64,000 bases of DNA from positions 5,890,001-5,954,000 of the forward strand of contig NC_079516.1 in the NCBI RefSeq assembly GCF_000801105.2, in the 5' to 3' direction. A model generated the notes under the pieces. It did no database searches and had not been told where the DNA came from. It worked only from the letters and a program-made list of their open reading frames with translations. How positions within the stretch are numbered: the first letter of the stretch is position 1; the number at the start of each line of letters is the position of its first letter. The DNA comes from Raphanus sativus (Eukaryota; Streptophyta; Magnoliopsida; Brassicales; Brassicaceae). Below are positions 44,471-56,920 of this stretch, in pieces. The position numbers were made by a program, and so were the translations under genes.

Positions 44471-44725
44471 ATTTTTATATATACTAAAACGGAGATATTC
44501 ATTGAGCGTATGATAAGGATTATTTACCAATTTTGTCTATAGCCAAGACGGTCAAATTTTGATATTAACATGTAAAGATTCGAACCAAATCTGCAAAGAT
44601 CCGAACCGAACCTAACTGAACCAAATGGTATCCGCATGCCATCTCTAATCAAATGTAAAAAATTTATTGATACAACATATTTTAAAAAAACAATTACTCC
44701 GCGCAAGGCGCGAATTATCATCTAG
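44471..44725 (+). mobile_element. short Helitron remnant
   Basis: The right end has a hairpin (CGCGCAAGGCGCG), then AATTATCATCTAG and a T, the Helitron 3' pattern. The left end near TATATATACTAAAACGGAG is a guess. The interior has CCGAACC-type words. Confidence 0.5.
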
Positions 44726-45000
44726 TCTAAGATTATTTCTTATAAATGTTTTTACTTTAATATATAAGGGATAGCCCAGTCGATAATGTAAATGTCCATT
44801 TGGTAACTATTTATACAAAAAAAATAAAAAAATTGGGGAAAAATACTGATGCGAGAGCTTTAAAAGGGGAAAGATGATGTGGTAACACTAAATAGAATTA
44901 AATAGAGTGTGATATTTTTTATTAATACAGATTTGGAAATATCGAAAGTAAACAAAAATAAGCGAAAAAATTGAGTGAAATACGTATATATTGTCCATAA
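44726..45000. other. intergenic left of the MULE
   Basis: AT-rich, nothing recognised. Confidence 0.4.
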
Positions 45001-45009
45001 TTAATTAAT
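45001..45009 (+). repeat. MULE target duplication, left
   Basis: TTAATTAAT, repeated at 48307-48315. Confidence 0.75.
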
Positions 45010-46133
45010 GAGAAAATTGGAAAATAGATCCATTTTTTTCTCCCATTTGTCACATTAGGATTTTAGTTAGATTGTTTAGGAAAATAGGATTTTGAAACCT
45101 TGTAAATACCCTAATGCCCTTTAATTATTGATTAAGTAGATTTATAATATATTATTAAGATTTTCGTAATTAATTTAATAAACTAAAAAGTAAAATTGGA
45201 AAAGTAAAAAAAAGAATAAAAAAGTTAAAAGGTAAAATAAAATTGGGAAATCCCTAATCTCTCTTTTCACGATCTTCTTTCTCCTTCTCCTTCTCCGCCG
45301 TAAGCTTTTCTCCCCTTTCCATGGCGATCTAGAAATCGACAGAGAGAAGCCTTGTTCGTCGTCGGAGATTCATCTAGAAGTCTCTACTCTCGTTTCGTCA
45401 TCTTCCTCTTACGATCTCATAGCCTTCTCGTCGTCGTTGAGCTTTCTCTCTGTTCTTCCTCTCCGTCGGATGGGTGAAATCGAAGACTTCTTTCATTAAT
45501 GCCGACGAGACAGTCACATCTCTTCACACAAGGTAATCAATTTCTTCTATATTCTCTCATCTAACATGAAATCGATGTGCTGTTCCATTTAACCTAGTTT
45601 TTGTGTAAACCGATTTATAATGTTTCTTAAGGCAAATTTGTTTTGTGGGTTGGTTAATCATCTTACAAACCACGATTAAGTACACATCATGTAGATAATT
45701 TTGATTTTCTTTTTTTGTTATCGTTTAAGGTTATAGAAAGGGAGAACATTTGGTCCAATTGAAACAATGGTGTCCGATTGGATGTAGAGTAGTTGAAAAA
45801 ATTGGTCTTCAAATGTAGAGTAGTTGTTCCTTCTATTGTGTTTGCATTCTTAGTTAGTTCTTGTCTGATTGAAACAATGGTTGTAGAATATGTTCTTCCT
45901 TTGTTTATGCTCTCATAGCCCACAATTTTCTCTTTCAATCTAGACATGCTTGTTGTTAATATTCAAGATCGATTTTTCTCTTATTAAATTGTTGGTTCTT
46001 TTAAAATTTTAAACTATTGGAATACATATTCTAGGATCAGGACAATATGAAAGTAAAAATAGCTTTAGTTTGTGTCATTATTTTGTGAATGGTATTGATA
46101 TTTAACAAATTGAACTAAAGATGATCTCATGGC

Positions 46134-46585
46134 TTGTATATATGTCGGGGGAGTTACCAAAGAGGCTTTTTAAGGAGGGCGAGGAGCCTCAGGTGTCTCA
46201 AATCAATAACAACTGCAGGGATCGACTACATAATTAAGAAGTTCAAAGCGTGGATGCCAAAGGAGCTGGATGTTGTGAAGAAAGATCTGGTGTGTACAAT
46301 TAAGAAGTACACCTGTCACCATACACTATCGTCGATGTGCCTGTGCAAAAGAGATTGAACAAGTCTTGTTGTGATTGCGGTGCGTACGCACTCAAATACT
46401 TGGAATGCCATCTGCTTGGTCTCGACATCAACTTAGTGAAAGACGAAATAATTCAAGGTTGCAGACAGAAGATTGGCGTGGAATTATGGGAGGCTACACA
46501 CGATCCTGTTTATGCTGAGGTTATGAAAACCTATGTGCCTTCACCATGGGAGAGGTCTCAGGTCTTCGATCTGGAAGAAGATTAA
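46134..46585 (+). pseudogene. Ulp1-type cysteine protease fragment
   Basis: Two overlapping frames together resemble the C-terminal part of plant transposon-borne Ulp1 (SUMO protease-like, C48) domains. The second frame has VPVQKRLNKSCCDCGAYALK, with the DCG catalytic-cysteine motif, then YLECHLLGL and a C-terminal WEATHDPVYAEV. The histidine region and the N-terminal part of the protease are not readable in frame, and a shift separates the two pieces near 46337. Mutator elements in plants often carry such domains. It is surely inactive as it stands. Confidence 0.7.
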
Positions 46586-46699
46586 TAGTGTCTAACTAGT
46601 GCTTTGTTTTTTTTTTGAATTATGAGGCAAAACTCTAGGTTTTTATGCTTTTATGAAACATTTGATAACTCTAACTTTGCTTTTCTATGAAGTATTTTT

Positions 46700-47150
46700 T
46701 TTTGGAAAAATATGGTAGCCCTTAAAATACCCTAAACAAACCCCTAAAGTTATTTGGAAACCATTACCCTAAACATACCCTAAATTTAGTAACCCTTATA
46801 ATACCCTAAACATATCCTAAAGTTATTTGGAAACCATTACCCTAAACATACCCTAAACATATCCTAAAGTTATTTGGAAACCATTACCCTAAACATACCC
46901 TAAATTTAGTAACCCTTATAATACCCTAAACATACCCTAAAGTTATTTGGAACCATTATCCCTAAACATACCCTAAATTTAGTAACCCTTATAATACCCT
47001 AAACATACCCTAAAGTTATTTGGAAACCATTATCCCTAAACATACCCTAAATTTAGTAACCCTTATAATACCCTAAACATACCCTAAAGTTATTTGGAAA
47101 CCATTATCCCTAAACAGACCCTTAAGTGTTTTGAAAACATTACCCCTAAA
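46700..47150. repeat. 73-bp minisatellite rich in CCCTAAA-like motifs
   Basis: AGTTATTTGG recurs at 46748, 46821, 46868, 46941, 47014 and 47088, giving spacings of 73, 47, 73, 73 and 74. Each unit contains three to four ACCCTAAA words, matching the plant telomere heptamer (CCCTAAA). Confidence 0.9.
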
Positions 47151-48306
47151 CACCAAACAAAAGCCAAAATAAAACCTAAACATACCCTGATCTATTCACT
47201 TATTATGTAGATTGATCACTTAAATAATTAATTATATAAAATTATCAATAATTTTCAAAAATTATCTCCTTCTTTGATCTATGTTTTAACACTTGTTTAG
47301 AGGATTCAAAGTTAAACTACAAACGATCTGGAAGTGTGATATACTCGAAAATTTTGTTTTTTTTTCTGATATACCTTAGGTATAGTACACGTTATAGGTG
47401 TATGAAACGGCGCCATTTTGTCTAATTTTTTGACCTACTCTATTTTCTTCCTCATTCTTATTCGACAGAGTAATATACAGCGGCGACAAATATGGAGAAC
47501 GACTCCACTGGTCGCTGCAACTACACATCCATTCACCAGATTTAACATAGATTAGAACCATGTTGTAATGATAGAGAGAAGAGAGAAGAGAATGGAATAG
47601 GGAGGAAGAAGAATAGAATATGGGATAGTCGATGAAGAGATCGTGGGAGGAGGAGAATATCGTGGAGAAAATATTCTCCAAGATATTTGGGGATAGATTT
47701 AGAAAACATCTATAACCGAATATGGAAGTTTCCATATTTTTCGGATTTGCCTAGAAAACATATCATACCTAAGCCTTAACACTGTACAGTATGTGGGAGA
47801 CCTATTCTATCTAAGACGTCACATAAGTTAAAAGGTACATGACCTTAATTTCACAAAAAGTACGTAAGGTATATCATAGAGTTGTGGTTATTTATCGTTA
47901 TATAACCTTAGGTATAGTGAAGAGATCTTGCTAGATTGAAACGTCACAAAATGTACCTAAGATATATATGACAAGGAAACCTAAATAACGTTTTATACCA
48001 AGGATATATCGATGTATAAAACTTATATTTCGATTTCTAGGTAAAATAGATCACCAGAATGTGTATTCTAACCTGGGTTAGAAAGTAAAATAAAATATGA
48101 TTCCAATTTTTTTTTAAAAAAACTTTAAATATATAAATTGTCATACTTATGTTTCCAATAGTTTTCATATTTTTGTATATTTTTTTATTTAAGTTTACTA
48201 TTTTTCTCATCAACCAAGGGTAAAATAAGTCCAAAATTGCCAAAAGTATGAAAAGTCTTAAAGTGACAAACAAAAAAATAATATGTCTTTTTTTTCCAAT
48301 TCTCCC

Positions 48307-48315
48307 TTAATTAAT
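48307..48315 (+). repeat. MULE target duplication, right
   Basis: TTAATTAAT, exact copy of 45001-45009. Confidence 0.75.
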
Positions 48316-48456
48316 AACGCCTAGGGTCTAATTGGTGACCATCACACTCTGTGTTGACCATGAACACTAGAAACAAATATTATTGCCTTTACTAAGAAGA
48401 AGAATACCATTAGATTACCACCATTGCTTATCTATGTGTCACCACCATAAACTCTG

Positions 48457-48999
48457 TTACGCATCTGGCACACAATTACCGGGAACAGCTCTGAGACAAT
48501 TGCAGATATGTCCGGGGTGTTCCTTCTTGTGTAAATCGGTTTGTAGGTTTTCAGCTGTGTTTTTGTAAATAAAAAATTAATATGAAAAACTTTTTTTTAA
48601 AATTATGTCATTCCTTACGTGATTTGAATGGTTCCTGGTTTATACAGTTGCAACTAAGAAAACGCCGTGTTATGTTCGCAGAAAGCATGTCTTTGAAGCA
48701 TTTCTTGTCTCCATGTTTGCTGCATTTTTCAGGGAACGGGATTTGATCATAACAGTCCCCGTCTATTTTATCAACCAAAATACATTGTTAGTTTATATAA
48801 AATAAATTAGTATTTCAAAGATCTTCAATTAACTCATATATATTGTTGAACTCGATCGTCTTTGCTTCGTTTTTCTTTCAAACATCATTTTTGTTGATGT
48901 TAACAATGAATTAAAATGAATAATGTAATTACCTTTACCATGACTCAGAACGAAACATATGAAAACACAAGAAACCATAACCAAAGTAGTACCCTTCAT
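48457..48999 (-). CDS. secreted cysteine-rich (DEFL/LCR-like) peptide
   Basis: Exons 48933-48999, 48646-48762 and 48457-48554 join in frame to 93 residues. Exon 1 encodes a signal peptide (MKGTTLVMVSCVFICFVLSH) and ends at AAAG|GTAATT, the usual first-intron position in defensin-like genes. The mature peptide has cysteines at GDCYD, EKCSK, KKCFK, LSCNS, HICNC (two) and GNCV. That is seven, where eight are typical, so one may be lost or the exon 2 donor (T|GTATAA) misplaced: without splicing there, exon 2 reads LSCNC and ends early. LCR/DEFL peptides act in defence or pollen-pistil signalling. The exons were assembled by hand from splice signals. Confidence 0.55.
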
Positions 49000-51054
49000 G
49001 ATTCAAAAAATTGATAAAGATTATGACTTGGAGAAAACGTTTTGTCAGTCTAACCAAAACCATTGTTCTTACTTATATAAACACAAAGTAAAAAACATTG
49101 TTTCGAGTTAATTGAGAGAAAGAAACATAACGATTGAGTCAAGTCAACTGGATCGGGGGAATCGGTTTTCAAATTTTAGAAACACTATTCTTAGTAAACT
49201 TCACTATTCATTATTTGGGGGGGGGGGGGGGGGGGTTGTTTGATTTTGTTTATTGTTATCCTATCCGTGGTTTCTTGTTGTTATATCATTTTTCTTTTCA
49301 GATAATCTAAACTTTGTCTTGGTAATCCTATTACTTAAACTTACAATCTTGATTCATCGATGACAATACATAACTTATATTAGTGCCTACCACAACAACA
49401 AATCGTAATTACGATATATATCATCATCGATTCCGTGATTAGGCTGCAAGACTATTAGCTTTCAGATACTTAAGTGATATGGTTCACTCTCAGTACAATT
49501 GCAAGTACATGTAATCTCGGTTTAGATGTCACAAGTCAATTTGGATTCAGATATGCATGCATACGATGATCAAGCCACAAATCAAAACTGGATACTCAAG
49601 TTTAGCCTTTCACACATTTTAAACATACAAACACATCTAATTCAATATATAGCCTTAATATCCAATATTTGTTTTTTGAAACTTTTGGTCTCCAGTATTT
49701 CGCATCAGAATATATGAATGCATGTATACAGATAAATGCTTTTCAATTTGCACAAAAATTCAAAATCCAAATTCATTGGTCGGTATTAAACAAACAACAA
49801 CAAATGCTTATTCCGCTCAGATATGCATATGGATGCACAAAGGTACAAACTCTAATCAAACAACTGATATCTAGATATAACATTTTCAAACATACGTAAA
49901 TGAACACATATATGGAGCATATAGTTATTATGTCAAAACATTTGTACGTGAAAGTAGTAAAAGTTGACGGAAAACTCTCTAATTAACATTAGAAAAATTT
50001 CCGTTTCATATTTTCAAAAAATTTACTGAAGGTATTGGTTACACCTTTTAAATAAACTTATAGAGATCAAAATTTGCAGCATGCATGAGTAAAAACTTAA
50101 AACAATGACAAGATCGTGGTATCTAATGAAAAAGGTTTCAGAAATCACAATCAAAATATTGAATACGTGAGTGACACTTTGATTCTCAAAACCGTACAAA
50201 TATGACAGCATCAAGAATCCAAGATTGCAAACTATGTTTGTACAAAAGAGTTTATTTTTATTTTGAATCAATTTAACATTCATTCAAACAACGAACAAAG
50301 ATAACCAACAACAACAACAACAAAAGCGCTTATCCAAAACGTGACTCAGCTAATTCATTCCAAAATTTTCAATTTGTTCAACGGAAATAGTCTCTTAACA
50401 ATCCATTACATTTTCTACACTAACGTAGAAAATTTCCGCTCAGTAAATTTTTATTCATGATATCTAATTCAACAAGAAATGAGAACATTATCCCCACCCT
50501 TCCACCAAAAATATTATTATAATCAGCAGAAAATATTTAGGAATATATTTATTAGTTAGGTGAGGACTCGATCATCTTGTTTTGCTGGTTCAAGTTCTTG
50601 TAAAACTTCTCTATAAACTCATTCGCCTCTTTGTCCACACATGTCAGTTAGCCATGATAGAGAATAAAACTGGTCTACAAAGAAGAACTTCGACGCGGAA
50701 CATTATAAATCAAAAAAAAAATCTTGCACATAACACAAATATTTTAAATTACGTTGCTAAATAGCTTTAGTATCTCAAAACTCCCAAATAATGGAAAATA
50801 AGAAGAAATTTTGGATTTTAATCAACTTTAGATTGCACTTTAGATATTGCACTAAGTATTATAGCCATATATATACATGGATATTAGCCTGATGTACTTT
50901 TTTCTGATATAAGATAAATTGATATACATATAAAAATAAACTAGTGCGGGTGTATAAACTCGGCCTTCTACCATGATGGTATATACGCTTTACAACTGCA
51001 TTTTTATCTTAAAAGTGTTCAATTTTTTTTGAAGGAACTGAATTAAAAACTATA
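49000..51054. other. intergenic, AT-rich, with a 19-G run
   Basis: Promoter side of the cysteine-rich peptide gene, with a run of 19 G at 49217-49235. The rest is AT-rich, with direct short repeats of ACAACA (about 50308). No gene recognised. Confidence 0.5.
49217..49235 (+). repeat. G19 homopolymer
   Basis: Nineteen consecutive G in AT-rich DNA. Confidence 0.95.
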
Positions 51055-51095
51055 CTAGATTTTGATCCGCGCTTCGAAAGCGCGGATTTTTTTTT
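51055..51095 (-). mobile_element. Helitron 3' terminus, minus orientation
   Basis: On minus: hairpin ATCCGCGCTTTCGAAGCGCGGAT, split here as CCGCGCTTTCG and CGAAGCGCGG, followed by CAAAATCTAG and a T. The body would extend to the right; its 5' end was not found. Confidence 0.65.
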
Positions 51096-51250
51096 GGACT
51101 ATATACAAAGTTTGTGAATTAATATTGTGGGATTGATATAGATTATTGTGTTACAGAGACATTATATCAAAGAATGGCATTTGTTTGAAATTATATAATT
51201 TATGAATTAGTTTTATTAAATTTTTTATATACACTCTAATATAACTTTTT

Positions 51251-53030
51251 TAGATCTGAATATTTTACCGGATCCAAAAACTAAACAAAAATCGACTCAT
51301 AAATATAATTGTGGCGTGGGTCAAGATCCAAGGCAAAGTACATTTGTTTTTTTCTTCGAGCAACAGTATCTGTACGGTTCTGGATTCTATCCGAGACCCA
51401 AATCGGGTATTCAAAGTACCTGAAATGTTTTGTGTGTATAAGGTATATTTGGGTATTTCAGATATGTATTCGGTACTTCGTATGTGATTTCAGTATTATG
51501 AATATTTTTAAAAAAAATTCGAATCTAGGTTTCCGATTATAGTTTCGAGTTTCTGGTAAAATTTCAAATTATGAAAAATATAGTTATTAGGAAATGTTTT
51601 TAGGTATTTTGGTTCCTAAGATCAGATTTATGGAAATTTTTGTGTTTTAATTGGAAATTGAAATATTTTCAGGTATTTGTTGGTGTTTTCAGATATTTTT
51701 TTTTGTGTTTCAGTGTTTTGGGTTTTTGGGTACATCAAGTTTTTTCGAGTCCTAAATACTCCAAATTAATTTAGACCTTTTACTTACCCAAAAAGAAGGT
51801 ATTTTATATGTATTTGAATTATGGACTCGGACTGCAAAGGAATCGACCTGAATCCGAATCATAAAATTTTAAATACCTAGCTATGTCCAAATTTTTAGGA
51901 TAAAAAAAACCTTGAACTGAAGAGAACCTATCCGTGCTAGACCTCCTCTCTCACATTATATTTTGTTGCGTTTTATAAGAGTTATATTTTTTGAGCTCAT
52001 GAGACTTAAGATTTACTTGGTAGATTATAGCTAATTTAATAGTAGTGATTCGTAAAGTGTTTTAACAATGTTGAAGCTTATATTAAATAGCAAATTTTAT
52101 TTTAAACCATTTTAAAAAATTTAACGTAAAATATAATTTTTTTTATAGATCTGAACATTTTACCGGATCCAAAAAAAAACTAAAATCGACCCAGAAATAT
52201 AGTTGTGGTTTGGGTTCAGGTCCAAGGCAAAGTACATTTGATTTTTCTTCGACCAACGATCTTTGTACTATCCGAAACCCAAATCGGGTATTCGAAGTAC
52301 CTGAAATATTTTGTGTGTATAAGGTATATTTGGGTATTTTAGATATGTATTCGGTATTTTGTATGTGTTTTCGGTATTGTGTATATTTCTTAAAAGTTTC
52401 AGATCAAGGTTTCCGATCATAGTTTCGAGTTTCTTGTAAAATATCAAATTATAAAAAAATAGTTATTAGGAAATGTTTTTAGGTATTTTCGGTTCCTAAG
52501 ATCAGATTAATGGCAAACTTTTGTATTTTTGGAATTGAAATATTTTAAGGTATTTGTTTGTGTTTCCTGGTATTTGTTTTTCTGTTTTGGTTTTTTGGTA
52601 CCTTAAGTCTTTTTCGAGTCCTAAATATCCCAAATCAATTCAGACCCTTTACTTACCCAAAAAATATTTTATAGGTATTTGAATTATGGATCCGGACTCC
52701 AAAGGAATCAACCTGAATCCGAACCACAAATTTTTAAATATCTAGCTATGTCCAAATGTTTAGGATAAAAAAAAACTTGAACTGAAAAGAACCGATCCGT
52801 ATCCGACCAGAAGACCCAATGCCACACCTATTCTATCACATTGTATTTTGTTGCGTTTTATAAGAGTTATATTTGTTGAGATCATGAGACTTAAGATTCA
52901 CTTGGTAGATTAGTTAATTTAATAGTAGTGATTCATGAAGTGTTTTAACAATTTTGAAGCTTATATTAAATAACAAATGTTATTTTAAACTATTTTATAA
53001 AATTTAACGTAAATATATAATTTTTCTTTT
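51251..53030. repeat. tandem duplication of an approximately 890-bp unit
   Basis: TAGATCTGAA followed by ATTTTACCGGATCC starts at 51251 and again at 52145 (offset 894). Similarity continues through CCAAATCGGGTATTC, GGAAATGTTTTTAGG and TTAATAGTAGTGATTC to the end of each unit. Diverged, non-coding. The TTCGGGTA-like words resemble old Helitron or satellite-like repeats. Confidence 0.8.
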
Positions 53031-54711
53031 TTACATATGGTTTGCTAAAGTGTTTGTATTAATTTTTTTTTGTAAATATACTATATAATGTAAGATGATA
53101 TAGTATTATATGATGTATGATATTTGCTAACTTTTAAATGAGTTTCTAGATTTATTATAAATTTAGTGGATTTAAATAAAATATCTACAGTATATTACTT
53201 TTGTTTAAAATATTTTGTAACAATATATAATATATCTTGGTTTTTCAAAATAAAGTGAAAATATATGAATATTAAATTTTTGATTTGTTTGGAAATGAGT
53301 AATATATTACCGCACGGGGTAAAATATATTCCAATATACTAATGCATGATGTACTAAAATATAATATATTATTGTACTATTTATATTTTTGGGTGTTTAG
53401 AAAATTATTCGATTTGGACTTTCATTTGAGAACCACGAAAGTAACCAATATACTTGAAGAATACCAATATACTTGAAGAATAGAAAATTACAATAATTAC
53501 ATGAACCCAATGCAAAAGCTAAATACCTACCGACATATATACAAAATTTATTTTGCAAATGATATTTGGTAAGTATCTCAAGCGATATATTTTTTTTAAT
53601 AAAGACCAGATATGTCACAAACTTTCTAAAAGATAAACAAATATCTAACAGTTACCTAAATATAAGAGAAAGATCTTGAGAAGATTCATGTGTTACCAAT
53701 ATATACTTTTGTATATTATATATTTCTAATCAATTGGTCCAATAGACTTATATTCAATTAATGAAATGGTGCACTAACCTGTATAGATTATATTGCCATT
53801 GTGGGCAAACCTTTCTTCCTCATACTTACTTTCTAGTTTGTCTTTTAAGAGTTTAAATTCCACATTAGTTTACCACTGGTGTAATGAGTACCATAAAGTT
53901 TAGGCAAATAAATTAAAAAAACTAGTGTAGTTGAAAAGAGGTCCAAGTTTCAGAGAAAGGCAGATTCAACAACCCAACATTATGCAAATCTCTCCAAGCA
54001 GTAGCACACCTTATATATTTTAACCAGTAAATGAAATATCATAATAAAATGGAGAATACTAATGGAAATGACAACTTGAAACTAAACTTAGCTTCATTAC
54101 AGTGCTCCAAGAAGAAATAGAGCATGTTAATGGAAATAACCAGCTTAAAATTAGCCGTCTTTAGAGAAGAAAAATAGCTAGTCATAGGGAATCAAAAGAG
54201 TATTTTTATATATTTAATCTCTCATAAAAAAATACCGTAAGCCCACTTCAAACTGAATGGAGCCCAACTGAATATCATCTCACTTGGGAAACCTGAATGT
54301 TGCGCTATTTTTGTTTTATGTTATCTAATGCGTTGGGATGTAAGTTTGTACTAATTTTTTACAATACACCAATACTGTGCATGTTTGTGCCATTATGTAA
54401 AAGTAAAACTGAGAAAGATGTTGAATAATATCTTGCAAGTCACTGAGAACAATCTATTTTGAAAAATTGATGTTGGAAAGGAAGTATAAGGTAGAAGAAA
54501 CCTTACATCTTGTAAATATCTGCATATAACATGTGTATGAAGTAGTAAGAGAAAGCTATACAAAAGATATCTCCTCTTCCAGATAAGAGAAACATATCCT
54601 GTTCTCCTCTCTACATGTATAAGATCAATATAAATAAACCATAGAAGCAAAGTAAAGAATCTAAACAACATCCAACGAATCTAAAAGGGTGTCCATATAT
54701 CTGTATGTTAC
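53031..54711. other. intergenic downstream of GPK1
   Basis: AT-rich. GCACGGGGTAAAATATATT at 53312 recalls sequences near Helitron ends. No gene recognised. Confidence 0.4.
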
Positions 54712-56920
54712 TCAAGTCTTTGCTTCTGTTACTATCTCATCTTGATTTGCCTCTGTGCTTTCTCTAGGCAGCTCTGCGTTCTGGCTTCTCCTTCTTCTTC
54801 GTTCCTAATAAAACATTCATTAAACCAATTATATTAACATATAGTTTCCACAAACAAAAATATAAATCGCTTTTTTTTTTGTATACCTCTCTAGGCATCA
54901 CAGGGTATTCATCTGATTCAAGCATTCGAGCCACTTGACTCATCTTCGGCCTCTTGTCTGCATCAGGATCAACACATCTCAAAGCTGTCAAAAGCGCTCG
55001 TTTTAGTTCGCTCTTCGATGGTTTGATCTCAATCTCTTTATCCACCACTTCTTCAAACTGTTTCTGCTGAACCATTAACTTCAACCACTCCACCATATGC
55101 ACCTAAAACACACACACACACACATTTCCATGAAACAAGATCAACCTCTGATTCATGTCATCTCTATTTAAAAGTGTGTGAGTTCTTTGCATTACCTCTT
55201 CTTTAGGCCGATCATAATCAACTGGGTACCTTCCAGTAATAGCTTCCAAGAGAACAACACCAAAGCTGTACACGTCGCTCTTCTCGTTTAAGAGACCAGA
55301 GTTAGCGTATTCAGGCGCCACATATCTAAATATTAAACAAAGAAAAAATGTTGCAAGTGACCAATGGAGAATACTAAAAACGTCAAGTTAAAGCTACAGT
55401 GTTTATAACTCACCCGAATGTACCCATAACTCGTGTACTCACGTAACTATTATCAGCTCCGAGCAATTTAGCAAGACCAAAGTCAGATAACTTGGCGTCA
55501 AAGTTATCATCCATAAGTATATTGCCTGATTTGATGTCTCTATGCACCACTTTCGGCTCAATAGCTTCGTGAAGATAAGCCAGACTGTAACAGCCACAAC
55601 ACATTCTCATAAGCTTACACTACCAGAAGAAAAAACAAGAAACAAGAATCATCATAAAGCTTACGCTTTAGCAGTGCCAATAAGAACTTTGATCCGTGCT
55701 TCCCACGTGAGATGTCCTTGGTGGTTCATGTCTCCGTGGAGCCATTGCTCTAAGTTCCCATTGTTCACATACTCATAAACCAGCATCCTATGTGTTCCTT
55801 CAACGCAGTATCCAAGAAGCCGAACTAAGTTCTTGTGCCTGACATGTCCTATTGCTTCCACTTCAACTCTGAAGTCTTTATCAGCTTGCCCTCTAAATGG
55901 AACAACAAGAATGCCAATCTCAGCATGAGCACTAGTTCTGTGCATATTATCCAAAATCCGAAAACCGACCCAAGAACCGAAATTCAAACTGGACCGAAAC
56001 TTACAAAAATGGAATAGTTCCTATTTCCTTAAATCTGAAAAACCGAAACTTAACCGGACAAATGTTTAGCGTAAATACAATTCATTAACCTAAATATACT
56101 ATAGTACTGTATATCTAGTTCTAAAATAACTTTATATTTAAAATATTATTTATAGACCAAAAATTATTCAAAAAACGAAATGCTCGAATATTTTCGGGTT
56201 TAATTCAGATTTTAAATTTTTTGTTGGTTTTTAAAATACCGGTTCCTAGATGGATGCAAAACACTCCAACCCGAATGAATCTGAAACCCTAAACCCGACC
56301 TGAATGTAATGAACATACAGAGAAAGGTGGTATGGTATATCTTACGGATTGTTGAGCAACTTTTTGACAGCCACAGGGGTTTTGTTAGCTAGAGTTCCAT
56401 GGTAAACAACTCCATAGCCACCATCACCAATGATATTCTCCTTGGAGAAATGATTAGTCGCGAGCTGAAGGTCACGTAGAGTGAACCAATGGCCCCAACC
56501 AATGTGAGAGCCCTCTGGAAGACCCGAGAGAGGCGAATGAGCTGTTGCTGCTGAAGGAGTAGTAGCAGGAGACAAATGTGACCTAACCGCGGTCTTTTTC
56601 TCTAACGAGCCAGAGTAGTTACCATCACCATTCTCTATGTCTCTCTCGTTGAACTTCTTATCTAGAGTTTGATGAGATGTACCGTTGTTGTTAGACAAAA
56701 CATGATCAACACTTATGTCTTTGATTTCTTCTGGAAGGTGAGTGGTTTGCGTTATGGGAAGCTGTGTGAAGTTAGATCTTCTTGATTTTTTACGGAAGCT
56801 GAGCCATACAGAGATGATGAGGATTAGTATGAAAGCTGCAAAGAGAGCAATGACTATGATCTCCCATAGTTGAAGAGCACCGTATCTCTTGGTTAGAGTT
56901 TGTTTCAGCTCAGAGGCCAT
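54712..56920 (-). CDS. GPK1: receptor-like Ser/Thr kinase, GPK1-like
   Basis: Six exons in transcript order (56346-56920, 55665-55892, 55414-55584, 55196-55325, 54887-55102, 54712-54804) join in frame to 470 residues. A short N-terminus is followed by one membrane helix ([20 protein letters not shown], residues about 21-40), a Ser/Thr-rich linker and a kinase domain: [49 protein letters not shown] and [13 protein letters not shown]. All catalytic residues are present and it is an RD kinase. There is no extracellular ligand domain, as in the PERK/TMK-like RLCK-VII relatives. Arabidopsis At3g17420 is reported as glyoxysomal protein kinase 1. Intron 1 (55893-56345) is enlarged by repeat-like DNA. 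Confidence 0.92.
55910..56330. repeat. CCGAAACC-rich repeat in GPK1 intron 1
   Basis: Words such as ACCGAAAC, AACCGGAC and AACCCGAC suggest a decayed transposon of the type seen at 3600 and 51300. No borders found. Confidence 0.45.

Larger units (their letters stand above)
45010..48306. mobile_element. Mutator-like element with Ulp1 remnant
   Basis: The termini GAGAAAATTGGAAAA and, inverted from the right end, GGGAGAATTGGAAAA start inverted repeats that stay alignable for roughly 50 bases, down to a shared TTTGTCAC. They are flanked by an exact 9-bp duplication TTAATTAAT, the Mutator hallmark. Inside are a C/T-rich leader-like region (45268-45530), a broken Ulp1 protease fragment (46134-46585) and a minisatellite (46700-47150). 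No transposase is recognisable, so it is non-autonomous or decayed. Confidence 0.82.

Noticed and set aside
46700..47150. CRISPR-like regular repeats
   Set aside because: The units abut as a minisatellite with no unique spacers, in a plant nuclear genome.
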